Shown here one piece after another: positions 64,000-64,000 of a stretch of 64,000 nt of DNA (positions are counted from its first letter, which is position 1; the number at the start of each line of letters is the position of its first letter). Origin of the DNA: Amphibalanus amphitrite (Eukaryota; Arthropoda; Thecostraca; Balanomorpha; Balanidae); NCBI RefSeq assembly GCF_019059575.1, contig NW_024882318.1, positions 269,869 to 333,868 on the forward strand, written 5' to 3'. Position numbers and translations under genes: made by a program. A model generated the notes under the pieces. It did no database searches. It was not told the origin of the DNA and worked only from the letters and a program-made list of their open reading frames with translations.

Positions 64000-64000
64000 A

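Overview
Eukaryotic, almost certainly animal, repeat-dominated DNA. Every recognisable coding stretch belongs to a transposable element: BEL/Pao, Penelope-like, I/Jockey-type LINE, mariner, Tc1/mariner-like, hAT-like and a THAP fragment. I see no convincing host protein gene. The element mix and very high density of short inverted-repeat elements suggest an invertebrate, perhaps a marine arthropod; the species cannot be named from this window.

Layout. 0-3 kb: a THAP-domain remnant, then three near-identical tRNA-like genes, one inverted. 3-9 kb: a 4.4 kb inverted-repeat element loaded with GTTCCC words, holding a TTAA element and a 1.7 kb hAT-like element, followed by a second TTAA element. 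9-12.7 kb: little recognisable. 12.7-17.7 kb: nested small DNA elements. 17.9-24.7 kb: two copies of a dispersed repeat ending in CCCCTA tracts, a GCACGTGC tandem array, a 2.3 kb element with an 8-bp target duplication (TSD), a 5'-truncated LINE with an 11-bp TSD, and AAAGTCAAC minisatellites. 24.7-29.5 kb: foldbacks, TTGACTTT arrays, a CTAA-flanked element and a 20-bp minisatellite. 30-39 kb: a four-level nest, hAT-like > PIF/Harbinger-like MITE > BEL/Pao > (TA-flanked MITE and TTAA element), with TSDs at each level. 40-46 kb: a SINE head, palindromes, another TA-flanked MITE and a rearranged Tc1/mariner-like composite. 47-57 kb: TTAA elements, a mariner with an internal deletion, a split minisatellite and a Penelope-like fragment. 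57-64 kb: microsatellites, more MITEs and a degraded TTAA element.

Two architectures recur. (1) TTAA-flanked elements of about 0.8-1.2 kb have short terminal inverted repeats (TIRs), a poly-G/poly-C hairpin just inside each end, and interiors crowded with AGGTCA/TGACCT. (2) TA-flanked MITEs carry a family-specific word of the form GGGG plus about ten bases, roughly seven times per element. The word differs completely between families, yet its positions and orientations are shared between pairs of families. I consider the second pattern the most interesting thing in the window.

Coordinates of insertions come from TSDs and TIRs read by eye. No database search was possible.
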